The notes beneath the pieces were generated by a model. It did not search any database and had not been told where the DNA came from. It saw only the letters and a list, made by a program, of their open reading frames with translations. Of a stretch of DNA of 64,000 bases, positions 8,756 through 16,855 are shown piece by piece. A program made the position numbers and the translations under genes. Source of the stretch: Chloroflexota bacterium (lineage in GTDB: Bacteria > Chloroflexota > UBA4733); NCBI GenBank assembly GCA_025449435.1, contig JANWJO010000015.1, positions 4,367 through 68,366 on the forward strand, written 5' to 3'. Position 1 is the stretch's first letter. Every line of letters starts with the position of its first letter.

Positions 8756-9565
8756 ATCTCACGGGATATTCGTGTCAACGAGAAGATTCGTGCGCGGGAA
8801 GTACGGGTCATCGGTGAAGACGGCCAGCAGCTTGGTGTGCACAGCCAGTTTGCAGCACTCAACATGGCGAGGGAACGCGGCCTCGACCTCGTCGAAGTAG
8901 CCCCCAACTCGATTCCGCCTGTGTGCAGGCTCATGGACTTCGGTCGCTACAAGTATGAGCAGCAGAAGAAGGAACAAGAGGCGCACCGCGCTCAGCGCAC
9001 CAACGATCTCAAAGAAGTGCGCATGGCGCCAGTCATCGATGAACACGACATCGAAACAAAGACTAAGATGATCCGACGCTTCGTGGAGGATGGCGACAAG
9101 GTAAAGGTCACCATCCAGTTCCGCGGTGCGCAGATGCGCCACCAAGAAATTGGTCGCGATGTACTGGAACGCATCCTTACCATCTTGCGCGGCACCGCCG
9201 TGCTCGAGCGACCGATCATCATGGAAGGTCGCAATATGAGCATGTTTGTCGGTGCGCCACTTGGTGCGCGCGCAGCCGCGGCGCCGGGTGCACCGATTGC
9301 CACCCGTCCAGGTCCTGAGGGACGGGCTGGGCAGGTTCCATCGCTTGCTGACGCTGAGCAGGCCGAACCGGGCACCGAGGGTCTCGCGGTCGTCACCCCT
9401 TCGACGCCTTCGCCTGTTGAACATGCCGCCTCTGTGCCGTCGGGTACTCCGCTTGCGCCACCTGCGGTCGTACCCCCAGTTCGCCGCGGCGATGCTAGCC
9501 AGTCGCCAACGAACGGCGCCCCTGCCACGCGTCCGGTGCGCTCGAGGCCGCCGGTTCGCAGCTAA
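8756..9565 (+). CDS. infC: Translation initiation factor IF-3 with AUC start and long C-terminal tail
   Basis: 269 residues counted from ATC 8756. AGGAGGG (8740-8746) stands 9 nt upstream, and the protein from here starts SRDIRVNEKIRAREVRV, the usual IF-3 N-terminus. No ATG, GTG or TTG fits this position. IF-3 rejects non-AUG initiation, and rare start codons in infC are a known autoregulatory device. The N-domain spans about 3-75, the helical linker is KYEQQKKEQEAHRAQR, and the C-domain runs to about 165. Residues 165-269 form a Pro/Ala/Thr-rich tail. The usual partners rpmI and rplT do not follow. Confidence 0.95.
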   Translation: MSRDIRVNEKIRAREVRVIGEDGQQLGVHSQFAALNMARERGLDLVEVAPNSIPPVCRLMDFGRYKYEQQKKEQEAHRAQRTNDLKEVRMAPVIDEHDIETKTKMIRRFVEDGDKVKVTIQFRGAQMRHQEIGRDVLERILTILRGTAVLERPIIMEGRNMSMFVGAPLGARAAAAPGAPIATRPGPEGRAGQVPSLADAEQAEPGTEGLAVVTPSTPSPVEHAASVPSGTPLAPPAVVPPVRRGDASQSPTNGAPATRPVRSRPPVRS

Positions 9566-9639
9566 GCTGCGGTGGCCATTGATCAACTGGTAATTTCCTA
9601 GCGTCGGCATTGTTCCGGCGGAAGTGGGCGGAGGGGCAC

Positions 9640-10962
9640 GTGGTCATTGGAGCAACCACCGCGCTCAGTCGCACCCTGCACATCGCCGATACCCTTCTGC
9701 CGCTGGTTGTGCGCATCAGGCAGCGCCGGCCCGACCGGTCGCTAGCCGATCCAGCTGCTTGTGTCGCGTCTTCATTCATTGCTAGCGGGTTGAGCACGCG
9801 CATCCCCCGCGGGCCGGTCGCCATCGGCGTCGGGAGCCGGGGGATCGCCAACATCGCGGCGATCGTCGGGGCAACCGTTGCCGCCGTAGGCGCCGCCGGA
9901 GGCGAGCCCTTTATCGTCCCGGCGATGGGCAGTCATGGCGCTTCGACGGCGCAAGGCCAAGTCGAAGTCCTCGCCGGCTATGGCATCACGCCGGCCAGCA
10001 TGGGGTGTCCGGTCCGTGCGACGATGGAGACCGTGGTCGTTGCGCACACAGCCAACGGTTTGCCGGTGTATATGGACGCGTTTGCCGCCAGCGCGCAAGG
10101 CATTATTGTCGTCTCTCGGGTGAAGCCGCATACAGCGTTTCGAGCGCCCATCGAGAGCGGTATGGCAAAGATGTTGGCAATTGGCCTTGGCAAGCTCGAC
10201 GGCCCCACTGTCTTGCATGCCGCCGGCCTGGCTGATTCGATACCCTTGGTTGCGGGCGCCGCAATGGCTGCCAGACCGGTGCTTGGCGGCGTTGCGATCG
10301 TCGAGGATGCGCACGAGCGGACCTTGCACGTGGAAGCCGTCACCGCATCCGACCTCCTCGATGCCGACCGGCGCCTGCTCAAAGTGGCAGCAGAGCAACT
10401 GCTCCGCGTGCCGCTAGCCGAACTCGATGTGCTCATCGTGGACCGGATGGGCAAGGATATTTCTGGGTCGGGCATGGATTACAACGTCACTGGAATGTGG
10501 CGCCGGTTGGGTGGCGAGCGCGTCCCCAACTACCGAAGGATTGTGGTGTTGGGCTTGTCCACCGGCGCACATGGCAATGCGCTCGGCGTTGGCGCGGCAG
10601 ATTTCACTACGCAACGCCTCGTTGACGCAATCGACTACGATGCCATGATCGCCAACGCGCTGACTGCTCAAACACCGGAGGCGGTACGCGTTCCAGTGAC
10701 CCTACCCACCGACGAACTGGCGATCAAAGCAGCCGTGCGTGCCGCACCGATTCCAATTGGAGACGGTCGAGAGGTTCGTCTGGCGCATATCGACAGTACG
10801 CTCATCCTGGACGAACTGGAAGTTTCGGCCGCGCTGCTGCCGGAACTGCTGGCTGCTGATGATAGAATTGAACAGGTGTCAGATGCGTTCCCGCTACAGT
10901 TTACAGCGGATGGGCGCCTAGCCGGAGTCCGGGCCCAAGGGCACCACAACGGGCGGTCGTAG
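9640..10962 (+). CDS. LarA-like (DUF2088) protein, nickel-pincer racemase/epimerase superfamily
   Basis: 440 residues from GTG 9640, with GGAGG 5 nt upstream; TTG 9610 is an alternative. Superfamily stretches are VGSRGIANI, AMGSHGAST, VSRVKPHTAF, ESGMAKMLAIGLGK and VDRMGKDISGSGMDYN. LarA enzymes racemise or epimerise 2-hydroxyacids using a covalently bound nickel pincer nucleotide. The lysine that carries the cofactor could be the one in ESGMAK, by position only. No larB, larC or larE cofactor gene is in this window. The substrate is unknown; sugar acids would suit the neighbourhood. Confidence 0.75.
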   Translation: MVIGATTALSRTLHIADTLLPLVVRIRQRRPDRSLADPAACVASSFIASGLSTRIPRGPVAIGVGSRGIANIAAIVGATVAAVGAAGGEPFIVPAMGSHGASTAQGQVEVLAGYGITPASMGCPVRATMETVVVAHTANGLPVYMDAFAASAQGIIVVSRVKPHTAFRAPIESGMAKMLAIGLGKLDGPTVLHAAGLADSIPLVAGAAMAARPVLGGVAIVEDAHERTLHVEAVTASDLLDADRRLLKVAAEQLLRVPLAELDVLIVDRMGKDISGSGMDYNVTGMWRRLGGERVPNYRRIVVLGLSTGAHGNALGVGAADFTTQRLVDAIDYDAMIANALTAQTPEAVRVPVTLPTDELAIKAAVRAAPIPIGDGREVRLAHIDSTLILDELEVSAALLPELLAADDRIEQVSDAFPLQFTADGRLAGVRAQGHHNGRS

Positions 10963-10980
10963 CGCGAAAGGCCGGTGACT

Positions 10981-11166
10981 ATGTCCTGGCTCACTTCTGA
11001 CCGTTATCAGTGCCTGGATTGTCACGCCATTACGCTCGCACCCACTCGCTGGTTTGGTGAGGCACGACAACCGCATTGCTCTGGTTGCGGCAGTTCTGCA
11101 TTGCAGCGGCGAAACACGTTCTTGCGTTCTGTACGCGATCTGTTCATTCTCACCAATGCGTGTTGA
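10981..11166 (+). CDS. Small zinc-ribbon protein
   Basis: 61 residues from ATG 10981, 18 nt after the LarA-like gene. Two CxxC knuckles, YQCLDCHA and PHCSGCGS, about 20 residues apart, predict a zinc ribbon. The remainder is short and basic, ending in a cysteine. Such ribbons bind nucleic acid or protein, or act as metal-handling partners. No function can be assigned. The first in-frame codon upstream, GTG 10975, would add two residues. Coding status rests on the paired CxxC motifs and the tight spacing. Confidence 0.6.
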   Translation: MSWLTSDRYQCLDCHAITLAPTRWFGEARQPHCSGCGSSALQRRNTFLRSVRDLFILTNAC

Positions 11167-11237
11167 GCATATGCCAGTCCGGTGGCCGTGAGCCGCACTG
11201 AGGACCTGCGCCGGTTGATGTGAAGCGCCGAACGCGC

Positions 11238-12359
11238 TCATCCAATGTGGTCGCGATAGGCTTGCGCCGTGAGTTCGGCGCACCGGGCCCAACTGAACGT
11301 CCGCTCCTGTCGCCGCCCGGCGTCACTGAGGCGCTGCCGCAGGGCGGCATCAACCCACGCGCGTTGGAGGGAACCAGCCCACGCATCGACGTTGAGTGGG
11401 TCCAAGAGTATGGCTGCATCACCAGCTGCTTCCGGCACCGACGATGTGTTGGCAGCGATCACCGGACAGCCAGAGGCGAATGCTTCGAGCACTGGCAGGC
11501 CGAAGCCCTCATACAGCGTTGGAAAGGCAAAGACGGTGGCCATCTGGTATAGCGCGGCAAGGTCAGTGTCTGGCGTGTGGCCAAGTAGCCGGACTCGATC
11601 ACCCAAGGCAGCAAGTTGCTCCTGAACACCTAGCGAGCCCCAGCCTGGCCTACCCACTATCACGAGCACTGGAGGATCAGCCACCCGCCCGAGGCGCTGC
11701 AGCGCACCAAGCAATGTCGTCAAATTCTTGCGGGGCTCCAGCGTACTCACCGTCAGTGCAAAGCGCTCCGGAAGCTTCAAGCGTTGACGGACCTCGGACA
11801 ATTGCCGCGGACTCAATGCCTGCCGAAACACTGCATCAGCCGCATACGGTGTCACCGAGATGTGCGCGGGATCGGCACCCAACAGGTCAATCACGTCGCG
11901 GCGTGTGGACTGTGAGGGCACGATCAGTGGCTTCGATACGCGAGCGCTGTGCTGCAGCGATGGACCCCAATAACGCCTTGCCACCAGCGTCATCGTTTGG
12001 GGATAGCGAAGTACGGTGACGTCTTGGATCGTCGCCACATAACCGGACCGCTGGAGGAAGGGACCAGGAAAGGCAGGGTAGTGCATAGCGTCAAGTCCCA
12101 GTTGGTGACGAGCGAGTGGAAACCAGAACTGCGTCATCAGGCGTTCCTGACGAAAAGGCGTGAAGACAAGGCGCGCAGATGCCGTGTGCATCCAGGGCGC
12201 GGGCACGCTGCCTCGCCGGATGAACAGAGTGAACTCACCGTCTTTTGGTTGCTCGATCAGCGCACGCGCTAAGCAATCCGCATACCGAAAGATGCCGGTC
12301 TTCTGGCGCCATAAACCGGTCAGATCGAGTCCGATGCGCAAGTGCCTGGGCGAACTCAC
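11238..12359 (-). CDS. Glycosyltransferase family 4-like protein
   Basis: 373 residues from GTG 12359. GT-B fold: the N-terminal domain starts RIGLDLTGLWRQKTGIFRY. The C-terminal GT4 domain carries VSTLEPRKN, VGRPGWG and EGFGLPVLEAFASGCPVIA, which holds the E-x7-E sugar-nucleotide site. These enzymes transfer sugars from nucleotide donors during exopolysaccharide or lipoglycan assembly. The start overlaps the stop of the upstream gene by 4 nt (GTGA). With the epimerase homologue further upstream this forms a three-gene surface glycan operon. Donor and acceptor are unknown. Confidence 0.88.
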   Translation of the reverse strand: MSSPRHLRIGLDLTGLWRQKTGIFRYADCLARALIEQPKDGEFTLFIRRGSVPAPWMHTASARLVFTPFRQERLMTQFWFPLARHQLGLDAMHYPAFPGPFLQRSGYVATIQDVTVLRYPQTMTLVARRYWGPSLQHSARVSKPLIVPSQSTRRDVIDLLGADPAHISVTPYAADAVFRQALSPRQLSEVRQRLKLPERFALTVSTLEPRKNLTTLLGALQRLGRVADPPVLVIVGRPGWGSLGVQEQLAALGDRVRLLGHTPDTDLAALYQMATVFAFPTLYEGFGLPVLEAFASGCPVIAANTSSVPEAAGDAAILLDPLNVDAWAGSLQRAWVDAALRQRLSDAGRRQERTFSWARCAELTAQAYRDHIG

Positions 12360-13183
12360 TGGGCAGCAGATATGGCGGACAGGCTCCCGCGCTTCATCTG
12401 GTCATGATGCCGGGCGAGCTGCGCCAGCCACAAGGCTTGCAACTCAACGCGCCGCCGCCACTCGCGAGCGTCTTGAAAGTGATCCAGCCATGAAGCGTAC
12501 CCTTCACGCGCAATGTCCTCTTCGTAACGGTCAGGTGTTTCCCATTCCAACCCTTCGCAGGAGTACACGTGAAATGAGCACCCTTGGCGCGCCGGCGCCA
12601 GGAACAATTCCACATAGGCGGTACCATCGCCTGGCGCGCCACTCGCCAGGAACGCTGCAACGGCTGACTGGGACAGGATAGCGGCACCCGAAAATGGGTC
12701 GAGACGCTCGATGCCCAGCAACTGGCTCAGCAAACGATTGGTAGGTCCTTCGGTGAGCGTTTGGCAGTCGGGATGGGTAGCAAAGGCGCGCTCTGAGCGC
12801 GACACGGAAACCACGTCCGCGGACCCGAACACTGCTGGTAGGTGACCCAGTTCACCTGGGTAGGCTAGCAACCAATGCAAAAGGCGGTCGGCATCGATCC
12901 AAAGCCAGTCACAGCCTGCTCGCGCAGCGCCCCAGGCGAGCTGTACCATAGGCGCTCCTGAAACACCTGGGGGCTCTTCTTCGAGGGTAAAGCCAAGCTC
13001 GGTGAACGCCTGGCGCGTGGCCGCCGGAGTGCGCGCAGACGCGATGGCCTTTAAACAGTGGAGATGAACGCGGAAGCCCCGCCACGCATTTACCGCTCGG
13101 TCGCTTGTCAGGACGCGAGCAACGATCGGTGCGAGTTCACCGGAAGGGTCGTGCAACGGGATGAACAGACCAACGCTGGTCAT
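12356..13183 (-). CDS. Putative glycosyltransferase-like protein of unknown specificity
   Basis: 275 residues, start ATG 13183, placed 4 nt after the epimerase stop and overlapping the next gene by 4 nt. I do not recognise the family with certainty. The N-terminal pattern (VGLFIPLHDPSGELAPIV) and the strand CDWLWIDADRLLHWL, with a DAD that could act as a GT-A metal motif, suggest a glycosyltransferase or nucleotide-sugar-binding protein. A later stretch YVELFLAPARQGCSFHVYSC is also typical of such folds. The genetic context favours glycan assembly. The function remains an inference. Confidence 0.7.
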   Translation of the reverse strand: MTSVGLFIPLHDPSGELAPIVARVLTSDRAVNAWRGFRVHLHCLKAIASARTPAATRQAFTELGFTLEEEPPGVSGAPMVQLAWGAARAGCDWLWIDADRLLHWLLAYPGELGHLPAVFGSADVVSVSRSERAFATHPDCQTLTEGPTNRLLSQLLGIERLDPFSGAAILSQSAVAAFLASGAPGDGTAYVELFLAPARQGCSFHVYSCEGLEWETPDRYEEDIAREGYASWLDHFQDAREWRRRVELQALWLAQLARHHDQMKRGSLSAISAAQ

Positions 13184-13187
13184 GCGG

Positions 13188-14219
13188 CTACGGTACGAGC
13201 GACGGTTGCTCTACGCGAGCGCTGACCGCTCCGCTTGCCATCCCTAACTTGACCGAGACTTGATTCTCGATCCATGCGTAGGTCCTGCGCATACCTTCCT
13301 CCAGCGAAATCTGGGGTTCCCAGCCTAGCACCTGTCGCAGACGCGAGTTATCCGAGTTACGTCCGCGCACACCTTGGGGACCGTCGATGTGCTTAAGCTC
13401 AATAGGCACGCCGGCGATACTGGCCGTCATGGTGGCAAGTTCGTTGATACTGATGAGGCGGTCCTGGCCAAGGTTGAGTGGCTCGTGGTATCCGGAGTTC
13501 ATGAGGCGGTAAATACCCTCGACACAATCGTCGATGTAGCAGAACGAGCGCGTTTGCTCTCCATCGCCCCAGACCTCTACAACGTTCTGGCCGGTGAGCT
13601 TAGCCGTCGCTACCTTCCGGCACATGGCAGCCGGGGCCTTTTCGCGACCACCGTCCCATGTGCCCAGCGGACCAAAGATATTGTGGAAGCGCACGACGCG
13701 GATATCCAGGCCAAAATCCTCGTGGTAGTGCTGGCATAGCCGCTCAGTCAGCAGTTTCTCCCAGCCATACGCATCTTGTGGTTGGGCTGGGTAGGCATCT
13801 TCCTCGCGCAATGGCACCACGTGTTCATCAGTCTGCCGGTACTCCGGGTACACGCAAGCTGACGACGTGTAGAGGTAGCGCTTCACCCCGTTTTGGTGCG
13901 CCGCCTCGATCGTATGTATGTTGATCAGGGTGTTGTTGTGCAAGATCTTGCTGTGGTTGGCGGAAATGAACCCCATGCCGCCCATGTCCGCGGCCAGCGC
14001 GTACACGTCGTCCACACCCTCGGTCGCCGCCAGGCAGTTTTCCCACCGTCGCAGATCGAGCACCCGAAACTCGTCGGCGGCTGATGTCGCAAACTCCGGC
14101 ATTTTCCAGTCGACGCCGCGCACCCAGTGACCCTGGTTCTTGAGGTAGCGGATGAGATGCCCACCGATGAAGCCGCCAGCCCCGGTAACCAGTACCCTCG
14201 ACATAGTGTGATCGCCCAC
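13188..14219 (-). CDS. GDP-mannose 3,5-epimerase-like NAD-dependent epimerase
   Basis: 343 residues from GTG 14219 (GGAGG 5 nt upstream); ATG 14204 (MSRVLVTG) is the alternative. Extended SDR protein with the Rossmann motif VTGAGGFIGG. The resemblance is to plant GDP-mannose 3,5-epimerase: ADMGGMGFI, SSACVYPE (Cys122), YGWEK (Tyr151, Lys155), FHNIFGPLGTW, GGREKAPAAMCRK, GDGEQTRSFCYIDDC and GVRGRNSDN. In that enzyme the cysteine, the YxxxK pair and the lysine of GGREKAP act in catalysis, and all are present. It would supply GDP-L-galactose or GDP-L-gulose for the glycosyltransferases downstream. Confidence 0.85.
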   Translation of the reverse strand: MGDHTMSRVLVTGAGGFIGGHLIRYLKNQGHWVRGVDWKMPEFATSAADEFRVLDLRRWENCLAATEGVDDVYALAADMGGMGFISANHSKILHNNTLINIHTIEAAHQNGVKRYLYTSSACVYPEYRQTDEHVVPLREEDAYPAQPQDAYGWEKLLTERLCQHYHEDFGLDIRVVRFHNIFGPLGTWDGGREKAPAAMCRKVATAKLTGQNVVEVWGDGEQTRSFCYIDDCVEGIYRLMNSGYHEPLNLGQDRLISINELATMTASIAGVPIELKHIDGPQGVRGRNSDNSRLRQVLGWEPQISLEEGMRRTYAWIENQVSVKLGMASGAVSARVEQPSLVP

Positions 14220-14409
14220 GTGAACCTCCGCATGCCAAGTTACCATTGCCAAGGCGGGAACGGCGCCCCCGAGCCCAGCATTCTAACTGCAGAGCCGTTC
14301 CAAGGCTTGCGAGTGCTCCGGACGCCCGAACGATTCAACGCCCCATTGGTAGTCCGGATGCCACACGGCACCTGAATGCCGTCGTAACCCACTAAGCTTA
14401 CGGAGGGTA

Positions 14410-14421
14410 TGACCTAGGTCA
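14410..14421. promoter_or_regulatory. Perfect 12-bp palindrome, candidate operator
   Basis: TGACCTAGGTCA is its own reverse complement. The flanks GGG and CCC add partial symmetry, extending it to about 22 bp. Its position, 96 nt before a candidate -35 box of the ThuA-like gene and about 190 nt upstream of the epimerase start, suits a dimeric regulator. No regulator gene is adjacent, so its identity is unknown. Confidence 0.4.
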
Positions 14422-14517
14422 CGTCCCTACGTGGCGGCGACCGTCGGGCTACTCCCGAAGGAGTGGCTCGATTATTTCGTCAGCCCTCGCTTGCACAACG
14501 ACCGGCAGCCGTGCTGT

Positions 14518-14545
14518 TTGCGCCGGGCATTCCGGCGTGTACACT
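14518..14545 (+). promoter_or_regulatory. Candidate promoter of the sugar-acid gene run
   Basis: TTGCGC (14518-14523) and TACACT (14540-14545) are spaced 16 nt. Transcription would begin near 14552, about 44 nt before GTG 14596. Motif match only. Confidence 0.4.
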
Positions 14546-14595
14546 TCTCCGTCAACGTGCTTCGCAGGTGGCGAACAGGCGAGAGGACGAGTGTT

Positions 14596-15264
14596 GTGTC
14601 GGGAGCGCCGGTTCGCGTGCTGTGCTGGTCGGAGCGAACGGAAAGTACCGTCGTGTATCCCCGGGGAATTGACGGTTCGGTTGCCAGTACACTTGCGAGC
14701 GCGGGTATGAACGTCAGGGTCGCCAACCTCAATGAGCCTGGTCAAGGCCTGCCTGAAGCAGCGCTTTCCAGCGTCGATGTGCTGGTGTGGTTCAGCCATA
14801 TCAAACACAGGGCAATTAGCGATGATGTCACGCAGCGTGTCGCCAGGCACGTGCGCGAGCGGGGCATGGGTTTTGTGCCGCTACATTCTGCCCACAGTGC
14901 TCCGCCACTTGTGGCTCTACTTGGTACCTCTTGCATCATCAGTGGGTGGCGGGAAGACGACCAACCAGCGAATCTGCACGTCGTCGAGCCCGAGCACCCA
15001 ATCACTCGCGGTCTGCCGCCCTGGATCGTGATTCCGCAAGACGAGATGTACAGCGAGCGGTTCGATGTGCCAGCTCCAGATGAGTTGGTGTTCCTGTCCA
15101 CCTATAGCCAGGGTGAGGTGTTTCGCTCGGGCTGCTGCTGGACGCGCGGCAAAGGCCGGATCTTTTACTTTCAGCCCGGCCACGAATCTCTACCTATCTT
15201 TGAGCGACCGGAAATACAGCGCATCTTGGTCAACGCCACGCGGTGGGCAGCCCGCCAAGAATAG
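14596..15264 (+). CDS. ThuA-like (trehalose utilization) domain protein
   Basis: 222 residues from GTG 14596, with GAGAGG 9 nt upstream. The whole protein is a ThuA domain, a class I glutamine-amidotransferase-like fold lacking the usual nucleophile. Typical stretches are VLCWSERTE, VYPRGIDGSVA, DVLVWFSHIKH, GMGFVPLHSAHSA, EMYSERFDVP and GKGRIFYFQPGHE. ThuA acts in trehalose or sucrose breakdown in rhizobia, but its chemistry is not well settled. Here it heads a run of sugar-acid genes; the next gene begins 52 nt on. Confidence 0.85.
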   Translation: MSGAPVRVLCWSERTESTVVYPRGIDGSVASTLASAGMNVRVANLNEPGQGLPEAALSSVDVLVWFSHIKHRAISDDVTQRVARHVRERGMGFVPLHSAHSAPPLVALLGTSCIISGWREDDQPANLHVVEPEHPITRGLPPWIVIPQDEMYSERFDVPAPDELVFLSTYSQGEVFRSGCCWTRGKGRIFYFQPGHESLPIFERPEIQRILVNATRWAARQE

Positions 15265-15316
15265 ATCGCCAGCGACGTGAGCAAAGGATTGCCCGCTATA
15301 ACAAGGAGAGAACGGT

Positions 15317-16009
15317 ATGAGTAGTTCCCAAGCCGTACTTACCGATAAATTAATCGCCGCGTTGGCGGCCATTGACAGCCCCACCCTGGCGAACGCGCTG
15401 GAACTGTCCAAACGCTATCCGCGTATTGGACATTACGTGGGATACGACATCAAAACCTGGTATCCCGACCTTCCTAGTTCCATTGGCTTCGCCGTGACCT
15501 GCCGCGGTGATAGCACCACCGAGGGGAGGACGAAGGAGCGCGGCCTCCAAACGTTGTGGGAAGTGCTGGCTCGCGCACCCAAACCCGCCATCGTCGTCAT
15601 TCAAGACGATGGGCGTGACCGGCTCCACTCCTGCCACTGTGGTGAGGTGATGGGCACTACCATGAAGCGGTTGGGTGCTGTAGCGCTGCTCACCGATGGC
15701 GGCGTGCGCGACATTCATGAAGTACGTGCCTTGGGCGGCTTTCAGTTCTTCGCTCCCGGCCTGGTGGTCGCGCACGGTAATCCACTCATCTATGACATTG
15801 GCGTGGACGTAGAGATCAGCGGTGTTAAGATCAAGCAAGGTGACTTACTTCACGGCGATGCCAATGGCCTCCTGCGCATCCCGGTGGAGGCGGCCGCCGA
15901 GTTACCCGCTGCCGTCAAGCTGATCCGCGACCGCGAGTCGGCGACCCTTCAGCGCGTCAAGAGCGCGGATTTCTCCCCGTTTGCGGCCCCTGGAGGCACC
16001 GACCACTAG
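15317..16009 (+). CDS. RraA-family protein (HMG/oxaloacetate aldolase-like)
   Basis: 230 residues from ATG 15317, with AAGGAGAG upstream. The RraA/MenG-like fold covers most of the protein. Key stretches are GEVMGTTMKRLGAVALLTDGG, GVRDIHEV and HGDANGLLRIP. The Gly-x-Leu/Met pocket and the Arg-Asp pair of GVRD match class II pyruvate aldolases that split 4-hydroxy-4-methyl-2-oxoglutarate or oxaloacetate with a divalent metal. Many paralogues in sugar-acid clusters have unknown substrates. The RNase E inhibitor role of E. coli RraA is not implied. Confidence 0.85.
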   Translation: MSSSQAVLTDKLIAALAAIDSPTLANALELSKRYPRIGHYVGYDIKTWYPDLPSSIGFAVTCRGDSTTEGRTKERGLQTLWEVLARAPKPAIVVIQDDGRDRLHSCHCGEVMGTTMKRLGAVALLTDGGVRDIHEVRALGGFQFFAPGLVVAHGNPLIYDIGVDVEISGVKIKQGDLLHGDANGLLRIPVEAAAELPAAVKLIRDRESATLQRVKSADFSPFAAPGGTDH

Positions 16010-16150
16010 CGCGTCGCCAGCTTGCAACGGGGGCACTGCTGGATACCCTCACGCGTCCCCGGCTCGTTAACACTGCTGGGTAACAACTGCGCGGTACGCT
16101 GATGACAACACTACAGTTGACCAAAAATCCACTCGACAGGAGTGAACCCA

Positions 16151-16855
16151 ATGGCACTGAGTCCAGCTCCCAATCCCTCCGGATACCCATCTCGCGTGCG
16201 ACCAGCACCACCGCTCACGCGGGTGGGACGCCGTGTGATTATCGGCATGGCGGCCTTGGGGGCCGCCGGCCTGTTACTCGGTCGCAACCTCAATCCTCTC
16301 AACTGGTTGGCGGGATTGGGCGCATCGGTCGGTGCCTCTACCGAGCTTGGTTTCCGCATTTACACGGTGAACGGCATCCCAGCCTTCGACCCGGTGAACT
16401 GGCGTCTGGCTGTGGATGGGCTCGTGGCCGCCCCAATGCAACTCACCTTCGATGACCTGCAGAAACTCCCCGTCACATCACAGCAGGGGCTGTTCCACTG
16501 TGTCACGGGCTGGGTGGTTCCCAATCTCACCTGGACCGGCGTGTTGCTGACCGATCTGATGAAGCAGGTGCAACCCATGCCCACGGCCACTCACATCACG
16601 CTGTATTCCAGCGATGGGCAGTACACCGACTCCATTTCTGTCGCCCAAGCGTCCAAGCCTGACGTCATGCTGGCCTGGAACATGAACGGCGCTCCCTTGC
16701 CTGCCGAACAAGGCAAGCCCATCAGGCTCATCATTCCCGAGATGTACGGCTACAAGAACATCAAGTGGGTCAATCGCATCGAATTCACCACCCAGAGTGT
16801 GGCGGGCTATTGGGAAGTACGCGGCTATCCAATCGACGCCTACATCAAGCAATGA
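16151..16855 (+). CDS. Molybdopterin-dependent oxidoreductase, sulfite-oxidase/MsrP fold
   Basis: 234 residues from ATG 16151, with AGGAG 8 nt upstream. A single membrane-anchor segment (IIGMAALGAAGLLLG) comes first, without a clear twin-arginine signal before it (only GRRV). The catalytic domain of the sulfite oxidase superfamily follows. The expected molybdenum ligand is the cysteine in LFHCVTGWVV. Other hallmarks are LTWTGVLL, SSDGQYTDS and PIRLIIPEMYGYKNIKWV. The gene overlaps the cytochrome b gene by 4 nt (ATGA), so the pair probably forms a YedYZ-like complex facing outside. The substrate is unknown. Confidence 0.87.
   Translation: MALSPAPNPSGYPSRVRPAPPLTRVGRRVIIGMAALGAAGLLLGRNLNPLNWLAGLGASVGASTELGFRIYTVNGIPAFDPVNWRLAVDGLVAAPMQLTFDDLQKLPVTSQQGLFHCVTGWVVPNLTWTGVLLTDLMKQVQPMPTATHITLYSSDGQYTDSISVAQASKPDVMLAWNMNGAPLPAEQGKPIRLIIPEMYGYKNIKWVNRIEFTTQSVAGYWEVRGYPIDAYIKQ

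Larger units (their letters stand above)
14220..14595. other. 376-nt divergent intergenic region
   Basis: It lies between the epimerase (minus) and the ThuA-like gene (plus). I see no convincing coding sequence; an open frame starting at 14431 joins the ThuA-like gene but lacks a ribosome site and family similarity. Two signals are listed separately: a perfect 12-bp palindrome at 14410-14421 and a promoter-like pair at 14518-14545. Confidence 0.6.

Noticed and set aside
9566..9639. Search for rpmI and rplT after infC
   Set aside because: The 74 nt after infC are too short and the next gene is LarA-like, so the usual ribosomal genes are not here.
9772..10475. Two overlapping minus-strand frames of 165-208 codons
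   Set aside because: Both are shadows of the LarA-like gene; the translations are Arg/Gly/His-rich and unlike known proteins.
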